Of a DNA stretch of 13,647 nt, positions 6,730 through 13,231 are shown piece by piece. How positions within the stretch are numbered: position 1 is the stretch's first letter; every line of letters begins with the position of its first letter. Under the pieces are notes generated by a model. It made no database searches, was not told the origin of the DNA, and worked only from the letters and a program-made list of their open reading frames with translations. Position numbers and translations under genes: made by a program. Source of the stretch: Acidobacteriaceae bacterium (GTDB lineage Bacteria > Acidobacteriota > Terriglobia > Bryobacterales > Bryobacteraceae); NCBI GenBank assembly GCA_019244945.1, contig JAFASD010000482.1, positions 1-13,647 on the forward strand, written 5' to 3'.

Positions 6730-7977
6730 CCCCCGAGCTGGCTTTCTTCGGAATCGCGCCGAATTGCGCAATTGGCCGAGGAACCGGCTCTGTTCGACGC
6801 GCAACGCTGGTTTACTCGGGAACGGGCTTGGATTAACGAACAGCAATTGCAGCTGTGCCGCATTCCCGCTCCGACTTTCTTCGAACAAGCTCGCGCAGAG
6901 TGGTTTCGCGATCAATTGCAAGCGTTCGGATGGGCGGCAAAACTGGATCGCGCGGGCAACGTGCTGGCCGTACTTGGGGGCGAGAGCAGCCAGCGTCCCC
7001 TGGTAGTTTCGGCGCATCTCGACACGGTTTACGCGCCCGTCCGTCCTGAGGAAGTCTACTACGGAGGCGACGGGCGGCTCTTTGGTCCCGGCGTTTCCGA
7101 TAACGGCTCAGGACTCGCCGCGCTGCTCGCATTAGCTCGCGTGCTGACGGAAGTATCCGCTTTAGACGAGCTCAGGTCCGCTCTCCTACTGGTTGCCAAT
7201 GTAGGGGAAGAGGGCGAAGGCAACTTAAACGGGATGAGGTACTTGTGCCAGATGCCGCAGCTCCCGGCGGTAGAAGCCTTCGTGGTGCTGGATGGGCCTT
7301 CGACCGATCATATTACGGCGCAGGCGCTGGCTAGCCGCCGCTATGAAATCAACTTCAGCGGCCCGGGTGGCCACAGCTGGAACGATTACGGCACGCCGAA
7401 CCCGGTTCACGCGCTTAGCGAGGCAATCAGCTTTTTTATCCAGAACGGTGACGCTCGAATGGCGGCCGATCATAGAGGCCGCTGCTCTTACAACTTCGGG
7501 ATCATTGAGGGAGGCAGCAGCATCAATTCGATTCCCGCGAGCGCGCGCGCAAAACTCGACTTGCGAGCGGAGGAACCGGAAATGCTGGAAGAGCTTTCGA
7601 ATCTGCTTACGCCGGCCGTAGAACGGGGTCTCGAACGTGAGAATCGGGCGGAGCGCACCCAGCGCTTAAATGCCAAGATCAAAGAGCTTGGGTCGCGCCC
7701 GGGTGGGAAGCTGCCCGATGAATCGCCCTTACTCCGGACCATTCAGGGCGTGGATGCGTACTTGAATATCCGATCGCGCATCGACTGCGCTTCGACGGAT
7801 GCCAACGTTCCGCTTTCGATGGGAGTCCCGGCAATCTCCATCGGCGCGGGTGGACAAGGTGGGGGAGCGCATACAAACCAGGAATGGTATCAGCCTGAGG
7901 GGCGAGAGGTGGGATTGCGCCGCATTCTCCTGACTTTAGCCTCGCTCGCGGAACAGAATCGCGTCCACGGCTCGTGA
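6700..7977 (+). CDS. M20-family zinc metallopeptidase / amidohydrolase (aminoacylase-peptidase T type)
   Basis: A 425-residue M20/M25/M40-type hydrolase, expected to cleave a peptide or N-acyl amino acid in the cytoplasm with two zinc ions. Metal and catalytic motifs are SAHLDTV (His106, catalytic Asp108), VSDNGSG (metal-bridging Asp134), VGEEGEGN (catalytic base Glu170, metal ligand Glu171), VLDGP (Asp198) and GGAHTNQEW (His391). GGHSW (His225) marks the dimerisation/lid domain. No signal peptide is seen. The start is TTG at 6700: an in-frame TAA at 6667-6669 rules out anything upstream except non-start codons, and AGGA lies 4 bases before it. The last four bases overlap the start of the EamA permease gene, so the two are co-translated. 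The exact substrate cannot be told from sequence. Confidence 0.92.
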   Translation: MATQPKTLLPPPSWLSSESRRIAQLAEEPALFDAQRWFTRERAWINEQQLQLCRIPAPTFFEQARAEWFRDQLQAFGWAAKLDRAGNVLAVLGGESSQRPLVVSAHLDTVYAPVRPEEVYYGGDGRLFGPGVSDNGSGLAALLALARVLTEVSALDELRSALLLVANVGEEGEGNLNGMRYLCQMPQLPAVEAFVVLDGPSTDHITAQALASRRYEINFSGPGGHSWNDYGTPNPVHALSEAISFFIQNGDARMAADHRGRCSYNFGIIEGGSSINSIPASARAKLDLRAEEPEMLEELSNLLTPAVERGLERENRAERTQRLNAKIKELGSRPGGKLPDESPLLRTIQGVDAYLNIRSRIDCASTDANVPLSMGVPAISIGAGGQGGGAHTNQEWYQPEGREVGLRRILLTLASLAEQNRVHGS

Positions 7978-8900
7978 CGACGCGCAGCAGCGCATCCGGC
8001 ACGAGTTCGGCAGTGGAGAAAACGCCTCCTCGCTGGCAAGCCGATCTGGCATTAGCGACAGTCGCCTTGATATGGGGAGTAACGTTCGTCGTTGTCAAAC
8101 GGGCCCTCCGCGAAATCTCGACCGTGTATTTTTTGGCGGTGCGTTTTGGCTTTGCCAGTTTATGCCTGCTGTTAATGTTTTCGGGTGCTTTTCGAAAATC
8201 CGATCGCTCGGGCATTTTGCGCGGTTTGCGGGGCGGCGCCGTGGCCGGCGTCTTTCTATGGCTCGGGTACATATTGCAAACGTTTGGTTTGAAGTACACC
8301 AGCGCGGGGAACTCCGGATTTCTTACCGGTCTCTATATCGTGTTCGTCCCGGTCATCAGCGCAGCGGTTTACCGGCGTTTCCCCCAAGCCCGCGAACTCA
8401 TCGGCATTGTGATGGCCACGGGGGGAATGGTGCTGCTAACCATTCCTTCTGTCAAAAACGAAGCTGGGATGAATCGCGGAGATCTACTGACAGTCGGCTG
8501 CGCCGGTGCATTTGCCCTTCATCTGCTGGTGCTCGGGTACTACTCTCAGCGGGAACGCTTCGAGGCGGTCGCATTAGGCCAGATTGTCTGCGCCACAGGG
8601 CTATCGGCTATTAGCCTGTTTATCGAGCCGCCGAAGGCAACCTGGACTGGCCAAGTAGTTTTCGCCATCGTATTAACGGCTGTTTTCGCTACTGCCATCG
8701 CGTTCGCTTTGCAGACGTGGGGACAACAGTACACAACCCCCACGCGGACGGCTTTAATCTTCGCGCTGGAACCGGTGTTCGCGTATGCCACCGCGGTTTC
8801 TGTGGGAGGAGAAGCGCTGACGGTTGCGGGGGTTTGTGGCGGAGCGCTGATTCTCACCGGCATTTTGGCCGTAGAGTTGAAACCGGCGCGAGGCGCTTAA
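7974..8900 (+). CDS. EamA/DMT-family permease
   Basis: A 308-residue inner-membrane transporter of the drug/metabolite superfamily, with ten predicted helices arranged as two EamA repeats (about 25-157 and 170-302). Typical segments are ALIWGVTFVVVK (31-42), FLTGLYIVFVPVISA (116-130) and LIFALEPVFA (261-270). Members commonly export amino acids, nucleobases or small metabolites; the substrate here is unknown. The GTG start at 7974 overlaps the TGA stop of the M20 hydrolase (GTGA), a layout that suggests translational coupling and perhaps export of the hydrolase product. No independent ribosome binding site is evident. Confidence 0.92.
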   Translation: MTTRSSASGTSSAVEKTPPRWQADLALATVALIWGVTFVVVKRALREISTVYFLAVRFGFASLCLLLMFSGAFRKSDRSGILRGLRGGAVAGVFLWLGYILQTFGLKYTSAGNSGFLTGLYIVFVPVISAAVYRRFPQARELIGIVMATGGMVLLTIPSVKNEAGMNRGDLLTVGCAGAFALHLLVLGYYSQRERFEAVALGQIVCATGLSAISLFIEPPKATWTGQVVFAIVLTAVFATAIAFALQTWGQQYTTPTRTALIFALEPVFAYATAVSVGGEALTVAGVCGGALILTGILAVELKPARGA

Positions 8901-8933
8901 CATCGGAATACCAGTACTTGGCAGGAGGCTACT

Positions 8934-8951
8934 TTTCCTGACGGCAGGGAA
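8934..8951 (+). terminator. Hairpin between the permease and htrA genes
   Basis: TTTCCTG and CAGGGAA form a 7-pair stem (one G-U in plus-sense RNA) around an ACGG tetraloop, 33 bases past the permease stop. No U tract follows, so it is at best a weak or factor-assisted terminator. Confidence 0.3.
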
Positions 8952-8962
8952 GGTAAGTTCTC

Positions 8963-8968
8963 TATACT
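8963..8968 (+). promoter_or_regulatory. Candidate -10 box for the htrA-type protease gene
   Basis: TATACT lies 34 bases before the ATG at 9003. A CTGACG with partial -35 character lies 19 bases upstream, overlapping the preceding hairpin. The spacing is longer than ideal, so this is a modest prediction. Confidence 0.35.
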
Positions 8969-9002
8969 GAAAGGTAACGGCTTCGAAAGGTTCCCCTCGG
9001 CA

Positions 9003-10607
9003 ATGGCGTTTTTCCAGAAAATGAAGCAGCAGAAGCTGCTGAGCTTTACCTTACTGCTTGCCACTCTTGTCCTTGGCATCTTTATCGGTACGGTCACAAA
9101 TACAGGGGCTAAAGCGGACCGGCAGAGTTCGACAATTGCGCCGGACGCGACGCCTTTGACCATTCCGCAGGCAGTACCCATCGCAAACGAGTTCACCAAA
9201 CTGACCAAGCGCGTGGAACCCTCGGTGGTTTACATTCAATCCGACTATTTGCCGAAGGTGGCCAGCAAGCGAAAGCGATCGCACGAACAGATGGATGAGG
9301 ACGATAACAGCCAGAGCGAGGAACAGAAGAATCAGGACCCCTCGGACATGTTCAAGCGCTTCTTCGGCGGGGGCGGCGACTCGCGCGCCTTCCGAACGGA
9401 AGGTTCCGGGACCGGCTTCATCGTCGATAAGAACGGCTACATCCTTACGAATCACCACGTCATCGAGAAAGCGGACCGCATAAAGGTCAAGCTGACCGGC
9501 GATGATCTCGAATACAAGGCGCGAGTAATCGGCTACGACGCTGACACGGATGTCGCCGTGTTGAAGATCGATACCAAGCACCCGTTGGTGCCAGTTCAGA
9601 TCGGCAATTCGGACAGTGTGGAAGTCGGCGATTGGGCGATTGCGATCGGTTCGCCGTTTGGATTGCAGGCAACGGTCACTGCGGGGATCGTGAGCGCTAC
9701 GGGGCGCGACCTGAACACGAGCCAATTCCAACATTTCTTGCAAACGGATGCGGCCATCAATCCGGGAAACAGCGGCGGTCCCTTGCTGAATATCCGTGGC
9801 GAAGTGATCGGGATGAATACCATGATCGCGACGCGTAGCGGCTCTTACGAAGGGATTGGCTTTGCCTTGCCTTCGAACATGGCCGTAAAAGTTTACAACG
9901 ACATCATCCGCGAAGGACGCGTGGTTCGCGGCTCGATCGGCATCAAATGGACGCGTAACGGCAGCCAGGCGGACACCCTGCAAGCTTTCGGCTTAGATCA
10001 TGGAGTGCTTGTGGAGAGCGTTTCGAGCGACGGCCCCGCGGGCAAAGCCGGCATCAAACCGGACGACGTGATCGTAGCCATGAACGACCGGCCGGTCAAG
10101 GACGGCGAAGAACTGGTCAACAAAGTAGCTGATCTTCCAATCGGTTCAACCGCTTTATTCACGATAGATCGAAGCGGCAAGCGGCTGGATTTCAAAGTCG
10201 CGGTCCAAGAGAGAGCGGTGGTGTGGAAGGATGAACCGCAATACGCCGAGAATCGTGACGACATTCCGCAGACCGACAAGGCTTTGGCTCAGGTTAAGTT
10301 CGGCATAACCATCATGCGATTGACACAAAGGGAGCGGCAGGATCTCAAAATCGATGATAAAGACGGCGTGAAGGTGGTGTCAGTCGATGCCGGATCTTTT
10401 GCCGATGATATCGGCATGCAGGAAGGCGATGCCATACTCTCGATTAATCGGCAGCCGGTGTACGGGCCTGATGACGTCATGAAAGTACAAGCCACATTGA
10501 AACCCGGGCAACCGGTGGCGGTGCATATTGTGCGAGGTCCGAGTATCGGTGGCCGCCATGGCGAGCCGCAACGTTACTATCTTTCGGGAAGATTGCCGGA
10601 AGACTAA
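9003..10607 (+). CDS. htrA: Do/HtrA-type serine protease with two PDZ domains
   Basis: A periplasmic protease/chaperone of the DegP/HtrA family that removes misfolded envelope proteins. The 534 residues begin with a basic N-terminus and one hydrophobic helix (about 13-30), either an uncleaved anchor or a signal peptide. The trypsin-like domain (about 70-300) has the complete triad: LTNHHVI with His152, DTDVAVLKI with Asp183 and NPGNSGGP with Ser257. PDZ 1 spans about 305-405 and PDZ 2 about 430-530. Between the first strand and the catalytic core is a long, strongly charged, low-complexity insert (about 87-118, Lys/Arg then Asp/Glu rich) followed by FFGGGGDSRAF, equivalent to the flexible regulatory loop of DegP. 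AAAGG lies 12 bases before the ATG. It has its own candidate promoter and converges with hemB, 7 bases apart. Confidence 0.95.
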   Translation: MAFFQKMKQQKLLSFTLLLATLVLGIFIGTVTNTGAKADRQSSTIAPDATPLTIPQAVPIANEFTKLTKRVEPSVVYIQSDYLPKVASKRKRSHEQMDEDDNSQSEEQKNQDPSDMFKRFFGGGGDSRAFRTEGSGTGFIVDKNGYILTNHHVIEKADRIKVKLTGDDLEYKARVIGYDADTDVAVLKIDTKHPLVPVQIGNSDSVEVGDWAIAIGSPFGLQATVTAGIVSATGRDLNTSQFQHFLQTDAAINPGNSGGPLLNIRGEVIGMNTMIATRSGSYEGIGFALPSNMAVKVYNDIIREGRVVRGSIGIKWTRNGSQADTLQAFGLDHGVLVESVSSDGPAGKAGIKPDDVIVAMNDRPVKDGEELVNKVADLPIGSTALFTIDRSGKRLDFKVAVQERAVVWKDEPQYAENRDDIPQTDKALAQVKFGITIMRLTQRERQDLKIDDKDGVKVVSVDAGSFADDIGMQEGDAILSINRQPVYGPDDVMKVQATLKPGQPVAVHIVRGPSIGGRHGEPQRYYLSGRLPED

Positions 10608-10614
10608 AAGCGAT

Positions 10615-11583
10615 CTAAAAAAGTTGCGCCGCTCGCTTGGCGAAGTAAGTCAGGATGAAGTCGGCGCCGGCGCGGCGAATGCTGGTGAGCGATTCCAAGA
10701 TCGTTCTATCCAACTCGAGCCAGCCGTTCTTCGCGGCTGCCATAATCATGCTGAATTCGCCGCTCACTTGATACGCTCCTAAGGGAACGTCGAAACGCTG
10801 ACGGGCCTCTCGAATGACATCGAGATAGGGCATCGCGGGTTTCACCATGATCATGTCCGCGCCCTCTTCCAGATCAAGAGCAATCTCCCGCATGGCTTCG
10901 CGGCCATTCGCAGGATCCATCTGATAACTCCGCCGGTCGCCGAACTGAGGCGCTGATTCGGCGGCTTCGCGAAAAGGGCCGTAGAATACAGACGCGTACT
11001 TCGCTGCATAGGACAGAATCGGCGTGTTGTGGTGTCCGGCATCGTCGAGCGCTTTCCGAATCGCGCCGACCCGGCCGTCCATCATGTCGCTGGGCGCGAT
11101 AATGTCCGCGCCTGCGGCGGCGTGCGACACGGCCGTTTTTGCGAGCCACTCTAACGTCGCATCGTTATCGACGTCGCCATTCTTCACAACCCCGCAGTGG
11201 CCGTGGCTGGTGTATTCGCAATTGCACACGTCGGTAATGACGAGAAGCCCAGAAATTTCTTGTTTCAACGCGCGAATCGCACGCTGGGTAATCCCGTCTG
11301 CGGCATACGCGCCCGAGGCAAATTCATCCTTCTGATCGGGTATGCCAAAAAGGATGAGTCCTCCGATACCGAGAGCTTTGCATTCTTCGCCTTCGCGGAT
11401 GAGATTGTCGATCGAGAGCTGCGCATGACCCGGCATCGAAGCGATCTCTTTTCGCGTTTTTTCGCCTGGACAGACAAATAGAGGAAGAATGAATTGCGAC
11501 GGAGCAACACGCGTCTCCCGCACTAAACGGCGGACGGACTCCGAAATCCGTAAGCGCCGCGGGCGGTGCACAGGGAACGGCAT
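10615..11583 (-). CDS. hemB: Delta-aminolevulinic acid dehydratase (porphobilinogen synthase)
   Basis: Condenses two 5-aminolevulinate molecules to porphobilinogen in haem and tetrapyrrole synthesis; soluble, cytoplasmic, usually octameric. With the start at 11583 it has 322 residues, the usual length. Both active-site lysines are present, Lys195 in SYAAKYASVFYGPF and the Schiff-base Lys248 in MIMVKPAMPYLD. DVCNCEYTSHGHCG supplies the three-Cys zinc site (Cys120, Cys122, Cys130), so it is a zinc-dependent form. PSDMMDGRVGAIR (165-177) is also diagnostic. The ATG at 11583 is preferred over an in-frame TTG eight codons upstream because the protein then begins MPFPVHRPRRLR, as relatives do, but neither has a strong ribosome binding site. 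It is transcribed divergently from the acylphosphatase gene. Confidence 0.97.
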   Translation of the reverse strand: MPFPVHRPRRLRISESVRRLVRETRVAPSQFILPLFVCPGEKTRKEIASMPGHAQLSIDNLIREGEECKALGIGGLILFGIPDQKDEFASGAYAADGITQRAIRALKQEISGLLVITDVCNCEYTSHGHCGVVKNGDVDNDATLEWLAKTAVSHAAAGADIIAPSDMMDGRVGAIRKALDDAGHHNTPILSYAAKYASVFYGPFREAAESAPQFGDRRSYQMDPANGREAMREIALDLEEGADMIMVKPAMPYLDVIREARQRFDVPLGAYQVSGEFSMIMAAAKNGWLELDRTILESLTSIRRAGADFILTYFAKRAAQLF

Positions 11584-11630
11584 GAGCTCTTGTTTCAAGT
11601 GTGGCAAACGTCTGGCTGAAAATGTTTCTT

Positions 11631-11906
11631 ATGGATCGCAAACGCGCGAAACGATGGTTCATCGCAGGCAGTGTGCAAGGCGTGGGATTTCGATTTTTTG
11701 TCCAGCAAAAAGCTCAGGAGCTAGGGCTATCCGGTTATGCCCGAAATCTGAGTGACGGCCGCGTAGAAGTCTATGCCGTCGGACCAGTGGAACGGCTCAG
11801 TGATCTCGCCGCCGCGTTACACCGGGGCCCGAGAATGGCCGAAGTCCGAACGGTCGAGGAGCGGGACGAGGCAGTCGAAAAGACTTCAGGCTTTGGAGTG
11901 CGATGA
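11631..11906 (+). CDS. acyP: Acylphosphatase
   Basis: A 91-residue enzyme that hydrolyses carboxyl-phosphate bonds such as acetyl- or carbamoyl-phosphate; small, cytoplasmic, ferredoxin-like fold. The active-site loop is GSVQGVGFRFF with the phosphate-binding Arg21, followed by the catalytic Asn39 in GYARNLSDG. GRVEVYAVGP completes the family pattern. The start is uncertain: ATG at 11631 gives the standard N-terminus (MDRKRAKRWFIAG), but in-frame ATGs at 11601 and 11622 exist and no clear ribosome binding site decides between them. The gap to the hemB start is about 47 bases, so the promoters must overlap the neighbouring coding sequences. Confidence 0.93.
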   Translation: MDRKRAKRWFIAGSVQGVGFRFFVQQKAQELGLSGYARNLSDGRVEVYAVGPVERLSDLAAALHRGPRMAEVRTVEERDEAVEKTSGFGVR

Positions 11907-11913
11907 TAACGCG

Positions 11914-11936
11914 CCCTGATAGTGGTTCTGTCAGGG
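11914..11936 (+). terminator. Hairpin ending the acylphosphatase transcript
   Basis: CCCTGATAG and CTGTCAGGG form a 9-pair stem with one G-U, which pairs in plus-sense RNA but becomes A/C in minus-sense RNA, around a 5-base loop. It lies 8 bases after the acylphosphatase stop and is followed at once by a second hairpin rather than a U tract. Confidence 0.5.
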
Positions 11937-11937
11937 T

Positions 11938-11951
11938 GTCCGCTTCCGGAC
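11938..11951. terminator. Second tandem hairpin in the convergent gap
   Basis: GTCCG-CTTC-CGGAC is a perfect 5-pair GC-rich hairpin starting one base after the previous one. It can form in RNA from either strand, so it may serve both the acylphosphatase gene and the convergent unknown gene ending at 11975. Confidence 0.35.
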
Positions 11952-11974
11952 GATCGCGGTTGTGGTCGATTTTC

Positions 11975-12637
11975 CTAGGCGCATTTGCGGCCGTACTCGG
12001 CGAAGAGTTTGCGGTCGAGTTGGATGGCGCGCACCTCGATTTCACCGAGTGAAAATTCGAAGCCAAGTTCGGCCGGTTCGAAAGCCTGATAGGTTCCGTT
12101 GTGAACGGCTTGGATGTACTGGCGGGCGGCTGTGTCGAGACGCGCTTGGATCTGCTGCTTGCGTGCGTTCTGGAGTTCGCGTAGAGCGATGGTGTCTTTT
12201 TCGCGCTGGCGGCGCAGACGATTTTCCTGGATGCTAAGGTTGTTGAGCTGGCGCTGGTAGGCGAGGAACACCTTGGCTTCGATGAGCTGGTTGCGGACGG
12301 ATGGATCTTCGTTGGGAAATAGCTCGGCGAATTCTAGGCGGCCGACCGCGTAGATACCCATTTCGAGAGAAGGAATGCGGAGCAAGCGCCATTCGGTGTC
12401 GGCTAGAGATTGGACCAGGTTTTGTTCTGCTTCGCCTATCGGCTCGAAACGTTTTACGAATTGCGAGACATGCGATTCATAGAGCGCGGCATCATCGCCG
12501 GGGAGCAGGACCGTGCGGCCGGTGAGGCCGGTTTTGACGGCGTTCAAGGAAGACTTCGCTTTGCCGGTTTCGGAAGTTGGGCCGGTGGAGAGTTGCGCGT
12601 TTTTTTGATTCGCAGTGATTTGGGCAGACGTGGACAT
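11975..12637 (-). CDS. Protein of unknown function with N-terminal STGP...GK...NAVKTGL motif
   Basis: I cannot assign a function. The 220-residue protein begins MSTSAQITANQKNAQLSTGP, followed by a Gly/Lys/Ser-rich stretch and SSLNAVKTGLTG (29-40). From memory, without a search, this N-terminal pattern resembles a family of hypothetical proteins common in Acidobacteria and often multi-copy (typically STGP-(R/K)T-xEGKA...NALKHGL). The middle (about 120-175) is charged and helical, rich in Arg, Gln and Glu, and may be a coiled coil. The C-terminus returns to a mixed segment (FEPAELGFEFSLGEIEVR). No signal peptide, membrane helix or catalytic motif is visible. The ATG at 12637 is chosen because AGGAG lies 7 bases upstream; the frame stays open to 12721 but lacks such support. 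It converges with the acylphosphatase gene across tandem hairpins. Confidence 0.85.
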   Translation of the reverse strand: MSTSAQITANQKNAQLSTGPTSETGKAKSSLNAVKTGLTGRTVLLPGDDAALYESHVSQFVKRFEPIGEAEQNLVQSLADTEWRLLRIPSLEMGIYAVGRLEFAELFPNEDPSVRNQLIEAKVFLAYQRQLNNLSIQENRLRRQREKDTIALRELQNARKQQIQARLDTAARQYIQAVHNGTYQAFEPAELGFEFSLGEIEVRAIQLDRKLFAEYGRKCA

Positions 12638-12659
12638 GGTTGGCTCCTGAAATAGAAAT

Positions 12660-12705
12660 GGCTCACGAGAGTCCATTCGCTGATGGCGAGTGGGTCTTGA
12701 GAGCC
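12660..12705 (+). repeat. Long imperfect inverted repeat (hairpin)
   Basis: Arms 12660-12680 and 12686-12705 form about 19 pairs around a 5-base loop, with one A/A mismatch, one bulged G and three G-U pairs. The G-U pairs hold only in plus-sense RNA; in minus-sense RNA they become A/C mismatches. The end arms GGCTC/GAGCC are perfect. It may be an RNA leader, a small RNA, or the remnant of a palindromic element. Confidence 0.45.
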
Positions 12706-12929
12706 TGGTTGACGTTAGCACGGGAGCGGAAGAAAACGGATCGAGCGAGTGGGGGAAATCGTGGTTAAGCAGAGGCTGATCAGAGGGATAGAAATATTTT
12801 TGAGAGCTGTGAATGGCGCATGTCGGGTAGTCACAACGGGGGATGAAAACGGTCTAGAGATGAAGCAATCTGCTGAGTGCCGGGAGCGGACAGAGGTCCT
12901 TGTGCTCATGCCCGACGCCCGCAACGGTT

Positions 12930-12938
12930 TGCTACCAT
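12930..12938 (+). promoter_or_regulatory. Possible extended -10 element for the DUF4242 gene
   Basis: TGCTACCAT fits TG-N-TANNNT and would start transcription about 13 bases before the ATG at 12959, leaving a very short leader. No -35 hexamer is evident. Confidence 0.25.
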
Positions 12939-12958
12939 AACGACGCTGTGAGGTGACC

Positions 12959-13231
12959 ATGCCTGAATATGTAATCGAGCGCGAGATTCCGGGTGCAGGG
13001 AATCTGTCGGAAAAGGAACTCCAGGAAATTGCCGCGAAGGCAGTCGGTATTATCAACGACATGGGTGGGAAGGTCAAGTGGCTGCACAGTTATGTGACTG
13101 GCGATAAGGTCTATTGCGTGTACTTCGCGGCAGACGAGGAAACTATTCGTGAGCATGGGCGACGTGGCGGGTTCCCAGTGAATCGGGTCTCAGCGGTACG
13201 CCGAATGATCGACCCTAGCCTGGCTAGTTGA
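12959..13231 (+). CDS. DUF4242 (SCO4226-like) small protein
   Basis: A 90-residue single-domain protein of the DUF4242 family, with a ferredoxin-like fold. The Streptomyces relative SCO4226 binds nickel as a dimer; no enzymatic role is established for the family. Family marks are PEYVIEREIPGAG (2-14), WLHSYVTGDKVYCVYFA (41-57) and IREHGRRGGFPVNRV (63-77). Candidate metal ligands are His43, Cys53 and His66. The ATG at 12959 follows GAGG at 5 bases; an in-frame GTG at 12953 overlaps that site and is less likely. The stop overlaps the end of the convergent TPR protein gene by eight bases. Metal binding here is inference from the family. Confidence 0.88.
   Translation: MPEYVIEREIPGAGNLSEKELQEIAAKAVGIINDMGGKVKWLHSYVTGDKVYCVYFAADEETIREHGRRGGFPVNRVSAVRRMIDPSLAS

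Larger units (their letters stand above)
12638..12958. other. 321-base gap without a convincing gene
   Basis: This lies between the divergent starts of the unknown gene (12637) and the DUF4242 gene (12959). It contains the unknown gene's ribosome binding site (12644-12648, minus), the large imperfect hairpin at 12660-12705, and an extended -10-like TGCTACCAT (12930-12938) just ahead of the DUF4242 gene. Open frames here are short and have no family resemblance. Purine-rich stretches (for example 12722-12765) show nothing further. Confidence 0.6.

Noticed and set aside
7679..8299. Minus-strand open frame across the M20 hydrolase / permease junction
   Set aside because: It is antisense to two well-supported genes and shows no conserved motif.
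9051..9983. Long open frame (310 codons) on the minus strand opposite the HtrA protease gene
   Set aside because: It mirrors a strongly supported gene, has no family resemblance or ribosome binding site, and its openness follows from the codon bias of the real gene.
10608..10640. Terminator between htrA and hemB
   Set aside because: The gap is only 7 bases; an AAAAAA run lies at the hemB end but no stem was found, so no terminator is called.
11584..11607. Longer hemB start (TTG at 11607)
   Set aside because: It would add MPHLKQEL, which is not typical of the family, and overlap the acylphosphatase 5' region; the ATG at 11583 gives the expected N-terminus.
12638..12721. N-terminal extension of the unknown protein to 12721
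   Set aside because: The added 28 residues cover the hairpin, have no ribosome binding site, and the ATG at 12637 has a good one at the right distance.
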